Shown here in pieces: positions 5,735 through 8,806 of a stretch of 8,806 nucleotides of DNA; position 1 is the stretch's first letter; each line of letters opens with the position of its first letter. A program made the position numbers and the translations under genes. This DNA is from PALSA-1004 sp046596405 (GTDB lineage: Bacteria > Pseudomonadota > Gammaproteobacteria > Burkholderiales > SG8-41). A model generated the notes under the pieces. That model was given only the letters and a program-made list of their open reading frames with translations. It was not told the DNA's origin and made no database searches. The stretch is from positions 1-8,806 of the forward strand of contig JBKJMN010000447.1 of the NCBI GenBank assembly GCA_046596405.1, read 5' to 3'.

Positions 5735-5814
5735 GGCAGACCTCGCGTTAAGAGAGAAGCGATTCATCAAGCATAAAGAATGCCGATGCGCGGAACAAGT
5801 CGCCGCGCGCCGGA

Positions 5815-6717
5815 TCAGCGGGGATTTTCCGCGAGATGCACCATGCGGATGCCGATCAGCACCGTAATGCCGCCGGCGAGCTGCAGCGCGCTGACCGCCT
5901 CGCCGAGCAACAGCCACGCAAACAGCGTCGCCATGACCGGCTGGAACAGCAGGCCGACCGACGAGAACGTGGTCGGCAGATGCGCCATCGCGTACGCGAT
6001 CAGGCTTTGGCCGGCGACTTGCGCAATGAGGGCTAGGCCGGCGAGCTTGATCCATCCCATGGCCGTGACCGGCAGCAGTTGTTCGCCGGAAACGAGCGCA
6101 ATCGGCAGCAGTGCAACGGCGGTTACCAGACCGCTCCACGCCATGATGGTCGCGGTCGAGACGCGCGCGCGCACCCGGGTCACTGTCAGCTGGTAGCCCG
6201 CATAAAACATCGCCGTGACCACGCCGAGCGCATCGCCGAGCAATGCTTTGCCCTGCAACTGGAAATCGCCGCCGATCAGCAGCGCCATCCCGGTCACCGC
6301 GATCGCGAGGCCGCCGAGGAATTTTCCGTGAGGCCGCTGGCGAAACATCAGCCACGCCGCGAGGGCGACAAAAATCGGCGCGAGATTCGCGAGCAGCGTC
6401 GAGTTGGCGACCGAGGTCAGCATGATGGACCAGTGCCACACCGCGAGATCGGCTGCAAAAAAAAGGCCTGCGGCAATAAGCAGTCCGCGTTCTGCCGGGA
6501 AACCCGCCTGCCGGCTGTCGCGCCGTTCGACCGCGGCCCACAGCCACAACAAGGGCAGCGCGAGGAACACGCGCCAGAACGCGGTCGCGACTGGCCCGGT
6601 TTCGCTGACCTTGACGAACAGCGCTGAGGTGCCGATCGCGGTGGCGCCGAACAGCAGCGCGCCGATCGCGATCCAGGTGGCGCGTCGCGAGCGGGCCGCT
6701 GACGAGGGGGAACTCAA
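5815..6717 (-). CDS. DMT-superfamily exporter (EamA domains)
   Basis: This is a 300-aa inner membrane protein with about ten hydrophobic segments arranged as two EamA repeats. The first repeat runs from WIAIGALLFGATAIGTSALF (15-34), with the typical VATAFWRVFLALPLL motif (43-57), to MALLIGG. The second runs from LLGDALGVVTAMFYAGYQL through FSSVGLLFQPVMATLFAWLLLGEAVSALQLAGGITVLIGI. EamA proteins export metabolites, amino acids or drugs by antiport or uniport; substrate is not predictable. There is no ATG at the 5' end; the only usable start is TTG at 6717, because an in-frame TAG (6732-6730) lies just before it. That TAG is the stop of the enoyl-CoA hydratase, so 12 nt separate the two genes, and a translating ribosome could re-initiate here. 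It may export an intermediate of the pathway encoded around it, which is inference. Confidence 0.9.
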   Translation of the reverse strand: MSSPSSAARSRRATWIAIGALLFGATAIGTSALFVKVSETGPVATAFWRVFLALPLLWLWAAVERRDSRQAGFPAERGLLIAAGLFFAADLAVWHWSIMLTSVANSTLLANLAPIFVALAAWLMFRQRPHGKFLGGLAIAVTGMALLIGGDFQLQGKALLGDALGVVTAMFYAGYQLTVTRVRARVSTATIMAWSGLVTAVALLPIALVSGEQLLPVTAMGWIKLAGLALIAQVAGQSLIAYAMAHLPTTFSSVGLLFQPVMATLFAWLLLGEAVSALQLAGGITVLIGIRMVHLAENPR

Positions 6718-6729
6718 ACCCGGTGTCGG

Positions 6730-7506
6730 CTATTTACCGATGAAGGTCGCTTTGCGTTTTTCGATGAACGCCGCCATGCCTTCCTTCTGGTCCTGCGAAG
6801 AGAACAGTATTTGCACCGCCTTGGTCTCGAACGCGAGGCCCTGCGACAGCGGCGTTTCCATAGACGCGAGCACGGCCTCTTTGGCATGCAGCAACGCGAG
6901 CGGCGGCAGTTCGGCGAGCTGCTGTGCCATGGCCACCGCGCGCTTCTCCACGTCGGCATCCGCCACGAGTTCGGACACGAGCCCCATGTCGAACGCTTCC
7001 TGCGCGCTGAACACATCGCCGGTCAGGATGTAGCGCATTGCCTTGAATTTGCCGATAGCGCGCGTCAGGCGCTGGGTGCCGCCCCCGCCGGGGATAATGC
7101 CGATCTTGACTTCGGGCTGGCCGAACTTGGCCGATACGCCGGCGATGATGATGTCGCAGGTCATGGCGAGCTCGCAGCCGCCACCGAGCGCGAAGCCGGT
7201 GACGGCCGCTATGACGGGCTTGGGACACGAGTAGATCGAGCGCCACAACTTATGCGAGCCGCGCAGCAGTTGCTCGATGCTGCCGACACCGGCCATTTCC
7301 TTGATATCGGCGCCCGCCGCGAACGTTTTCGGACTGCCGGCGAGCACGATCGCGCGAATCGACGGATCCTCGGTCATGTCGGCGAGAGCTTTGACTAGGC
7401 TTCTGCGCACTTCGAGGTTCAGTGCATTGCGCGCTTCCGGCCGGTTGATGCGGACTAAGCCGACGCTGGGGGCCGGGCTTTCAACGAGGACGACGGGTTC
7501 GGACAT
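6730..7506 (-). CDS. Enoyl-CoA hydratase/isomerase (crotonase family)
   Basis: This 258-aa enzyme adds water across the double bond of enoyl-CoA thioesters in beta-oxidation-like pathways. The CoA-binding/oxyanion segment is FAAGADIKE (62-70, with Ala66) and the second oxyanion part is GFALGGGCELAMTCD (104-118, with Gly109). Both catalytic glutamates of true hydratases are present, Glu112 and Glu132 (GQPEVKIGIIPGGGGTQRL, 129-147), at the spacing found in rat mitochondrial hydratase (Glu144/Glu164). That favours a hydratase over an isomerase or other crotonase. The end, FIEKRKATFIGK, is typical. ATG 7506 has AAGGAAA upstream and gives the normal family length; an upstream in-frame start at 7566 would add a non-conserved stretch encoded by the intergenic hairpin and is rejected. 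It is followed after 12 nt by the exporter gene in the same frame. Confidence 0.95.
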   Translation of the reverse strand: MSEPVVLVESPAPSVGLVRINRPEARNALNLEVRRSLVKALADMTEDPSIRAIVLAGSPKTFAAGADIKEMAGVGSIEQLLRGSHKLWRSIYSCPKPVIAAVTGFALGGGCELAMTCDIIIAGVSAKFGQPEVKIGIIPGGGGTQRLTRAIGKFKAMRYILTGDVFSAQEAFDMGLVSELVADADVEKRAVAMAQQLAELPPLALLHAKEAVLASMETPLSQGLAFETKAVQILFSSQDQKEGMAAFIEKRKATFIGK

Positions 7507-7528
7507 GGTGGATTTCCTTTTTAAAAAA

Positions 7529-7603
7529 GCGAGAAGAGAGAGGAGAAAGGAGAAAGGGGGAGGCACGTTTCGCGCGACGCTTGTGCCACCTCTCTCTTCT
7601 CGC
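7529..7603 (-). terminator. Terminator-like hairpin between receptor copy 3 and enoyl-CoA hydratase
   Basis: GCGAGAAGAGAGAGG (7529-7543) and CCTCTCTCTTCTCGC (7589-7603) are perfect 15-nt inverted repeats; an inner GGCAC/GTGCC pair (7562-7566/7583-7587) can extend the stem with an 18-nt bulge. On the minus (coding) strand the hairpin is followed at once by TTTTTT (7528-7523), as in an intrinsic terminator. The arms are strongly purine/pyrimidine-skewed, so it may instead be a dispersed repeat. It could end or attenuate the transcript from the receptor gene, splitting the cluster in two. Confidence 0.5.
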
Positions 7604-7617
7604 CTATCTCCTCTCTG

Positions 7618-8643
7618 TCACTTGGCCAGCCCGAGCTCGGACAGAACGGCTTTCATGCTCACGTAATCCTGCTTGAGGTCACTGCGAAAACGCTCGCCGA
7701 CCGCAAAGTCGTCGGACAGGTAATTGCGCTGGAGGTCGCTTTTCCATTCGGGTGCGGCGACGACCTGCGCGAGCACGTTTTCCCAATAGGCGATTTGCGC
7801 GGCGCTCATGTTCTTGGGGCCCATGATGCTGCGCCAACCGCCGAACACGACATTGATGCCCTGCTCTTTCCACGTCGGTACGCCCGCATACGGGGCGGGC
7901 AGCCGCTGGTTGGCGGCAATGCCGACGATGCGCAGCTTGCCCGCTTCGACCTGGTCCGCGACATTGCCGGCCGCCGTCGTCACGAGCTCGATGTGGCCGC
8001 CGAGCAGCGCGGCAACGGCCTCGGACGACCCTTTGAACGCGACGACCTTCAACGCGCGCACGTCGCTGCCGATCGCTTTGGCGAGCAGGCCGGCCGCGAT
8101 GTGATTGTGGCTGCCGACCGCCGTGGCGAAACCGATGCTGAGCGACTTCGGGTCTTTCTTCAGGCGTTCGGCCAGATCGCGCCCGGTCTTGAGCGGCGAA
8201 TCGGCTTTGACCGCGAACACGATGTATTCATTGAACAGCGATGCGACTGGCGTGAAATCGGTGTAGTTGAGCGTGCTCGCGCCGATGATATGGTTGGTCA
8301 AGATCGTAGGCGTGCCGACCATCAGGTAATGCGCGTCGCCGGCATGCAGGTTCAGATAGTTCATGGTCATCGCGTTGCCGCCACCGGGCTTGTTGACCAC
8401 GGCCAGCGTCGTCGTCAACAGCCGCTTGTCGTGGATCACGCGCTCGATGCTGCGCGCGGTCTTGTCGTTGCTGCCGCCGGGCGCGGAGGGCACGACGATT
8501 TCGACGTTCTTAGTCGGCTGCCATTGCGCGTGCGCTGCCGCGGCTACAAGCACTAAAGCCATCGTAGCCGCAGATAAACGCAGATAAACGCAGATAACTT
8601 CAAATGCACATGAAGGGACATGCAAGTCGTTTTTGATTTTCAT
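7618..8643 (-). CDS. Bug/TctC-family periplasmic solute-binding receptor (copy 3)
   Basis: This is a 341-aa receptor, more diverged than copies 1 and 2. After the leader, VEIVVPSAPGGSNDKTAR (47-64) is the ligand-loop region, then VVNKPGGGNAM (82-92), YTDFTPVASL (127-136), GFATAVGSHNHIAAGLL (171-187), VAFKGSSEAVAALLGGHIEL (201-220), GVPTWKEQGINVVFGGWRSIMGP (254-276) and a C-terminal helix. The hydrophobic signal core is MALVLVAAAAHAQ (28-40). The first 27 residues are abnormal: ICVYLRLSAA (17-26) is encoded by one arm of a 30-bp inverted repeat, and the ATG at 8643 lies at the edge of the other arm with no ribosome binding site. ATG 8562 would leave a leader with no basic part. The insertion probably replaced the original start, so expression or secretion may be affected. 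TctA/TctB partners are not in view. Confidence 0.9.
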   Translation of the reverse strand: MKIKNDLHVPSCAFEVICVYLRLSAATMALVLVAAAAHAQWQPTKNVEIVVPSAPGGSNDKTARSIERVIHDKRLLTTTLAVVNKPGGGNAMTMNYLNLHAGDAHYLMVGTPTILTNHIIGASTLNYTDFTPVASLFNEYIVFAVKADSPLKTGRDLAERLKKDPKSLSIGFATAVGSHNHIAAGLLAKAIGSDVRALKVVAFKGSSEAVAALLGGHIELVTTAAGNVADQVEAGKLRIVGIAANQRLPAPYAGVPTWKEQGINVVFGGWRSIMGPKNMSAAQIAYWENVLAQVVAAPEWKSDLQRNYLSDDFAVGERFRSDLKQDYVSMKAVLSELGLAK

Positions 8644-8671
8644 CTGCGTTTATCTGCGTTTATCTGCGGCT
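8566..8671. repeat. Inverted-repeat element with 10-nt tandem units (CGCAGATAAA)
   Basis: Positions 8566-8595 and 8642-8671 are perfect 30-nt inverted repeats with a 46-nt spacer. Each arm consists of nearly three copies of CGCAGATAAA ending in AGCC/GGCT. The spacer contains ATGCACATGAAGGGACATG (8604-8622), itself reminiscent of repeats that accompany such units in other genomes, from memory. The element covers the 5' end of receptor copy 3 and can form a long hairpin in the mRNA. Read on the coding strand, ATCTGCGTTT has no stop codon in any frame across the arms, which explains why an open frame can run through it. Confidence 0.8.
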
Positions 8672-8679
8672 GATATTTT

Positions 8680-8806
8680 TTAGTCTTGCGTCAGCGTCGG
8701 CCACAGCCGCTCGGCACCGGCGGCGCCCATCGCGCGCCCGAGCTCGATCGCCCACGCAGCCTCATTGCCAAATTCTTCGCGCCACGCCCACAGGCGCAAC
8801 GTCGCA
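8680..8806 (-). CDS. C-terminal fragment of an unrecognised protein
   Basis: The minus strand reads 41 codons from the right edge to TAA at 8682-8680. The translation is alanine-rich and helical, with WAWREEFGNEAAW (6-18), IELGRAMGAAGAERLWP (20-36) and the end TLTQD. Codon usage with G/C third positions matches the neighbouring genes, and the same strand and closeness to receptor copy 3 (36 nt away, across the repeat) suggest the same transcription unit. I cannot assign a family from this end. Confidence 0.6.
   Translation of the reverse strand, partial: ATLRLWAWREEFGNEAAWAIELGRAMGAAGAERLWPTLTQD

Noticed and set aside
5788..5808. GCGCGG/CCGCGC hairpin between exporter and receptor copy 2
   Set aside because: The 6-bp stem is common in GC-rich DNA, and no T-run follows on the coding strand; it is too weak to call a terminator.
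5735..6547. Extension of the receptor copy 2 frame to 6547 (607 aa fusion)
   Set aside because: The added part is an antisense-frame shadow of the exporter gene; a signal peptide and ribosome binding site mark the start at 5734.
7507..7566. N-terminal extension of enoyl-CoA hydratase from 7566
   Set aside because: It would be translated from the intergenic hairpin; the ATG at 7506 has AAGGAAA upstream and gives the standard 258-aa length.
8566..8671. CRISPR array suggested by the 10-nt tandem units
   Set aside because: The units are contiguous without spacers, too short, and arranged as an inverted pair; no cas genes are nearby.

Overview
The window looks like a chromosomal segment of a betaproteobacterium, most likely Burkholderiales. 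The reasons are the high-GC coding sequence, the presence of three Bug/TctC-type periplasmic solute receptors (a family massively expanded in that group), and their mixing with CoA-dependent catabolic genes. Every convincing gene is on the minus strand, so transcription runs from high to low coordinates. No rRNA, tRNA, CRISPR array, transposase or integrase was seen.

Right and central part (8806 down to 1418), in order of transcription: the C-terminal end of an unrecognised gene; a TctC-like receptor whose 5' end lies inside a 30-bp perfect inverted repeat; a short intergenic stretch with a terminator-like hairpin; a complete enoyl-CoA hydratase/isomerase; a DMT/EamA-family exporter starting at TTG only 12 nt after the hydratase stop; a second TctC-like receptor carrying a genomic repeat in frame just after its signal peptide; an MmgE/PrpD-family protein overlapping the receptor by ATGA; an alpha/beta hydrolase; and a third TctC-like receptor. 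Tight spacing suggests one or two operons for capture and CoA-linked or hydrolytic breakdown of an organic (carboxylic) acid. No tctA/tctB membrane genes or regulator are in the window, so the receptors are orphans here and the substrate is unknown.

Left part (1417 down to 1) is different in style. About 680 nt, visibly richer in A/T, hold no confident gene, only a possible 49-aa membrane peptide and several inverted repeats. Next come an antitoxin/toxin pair (Unstab_antitox/TIGR02574-type and RelE/ParE-type, ATGA overlap) and the first 41 codons of a TspO/MBR-family membrane protein.

The toxin-antitoxin pair is bracketed by a perfect 12-bp inverted repeat. Two attC-like sites, in the orientation expected for gene cassettes, also flank it. 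I propose, at modest confidence, that this is a decayed integron-cassette array without an integrase in view. The most unusual other signals are two different dispersed-repeat insertions, each of which contributes residues to the N-terminal region of a secreted receptor.
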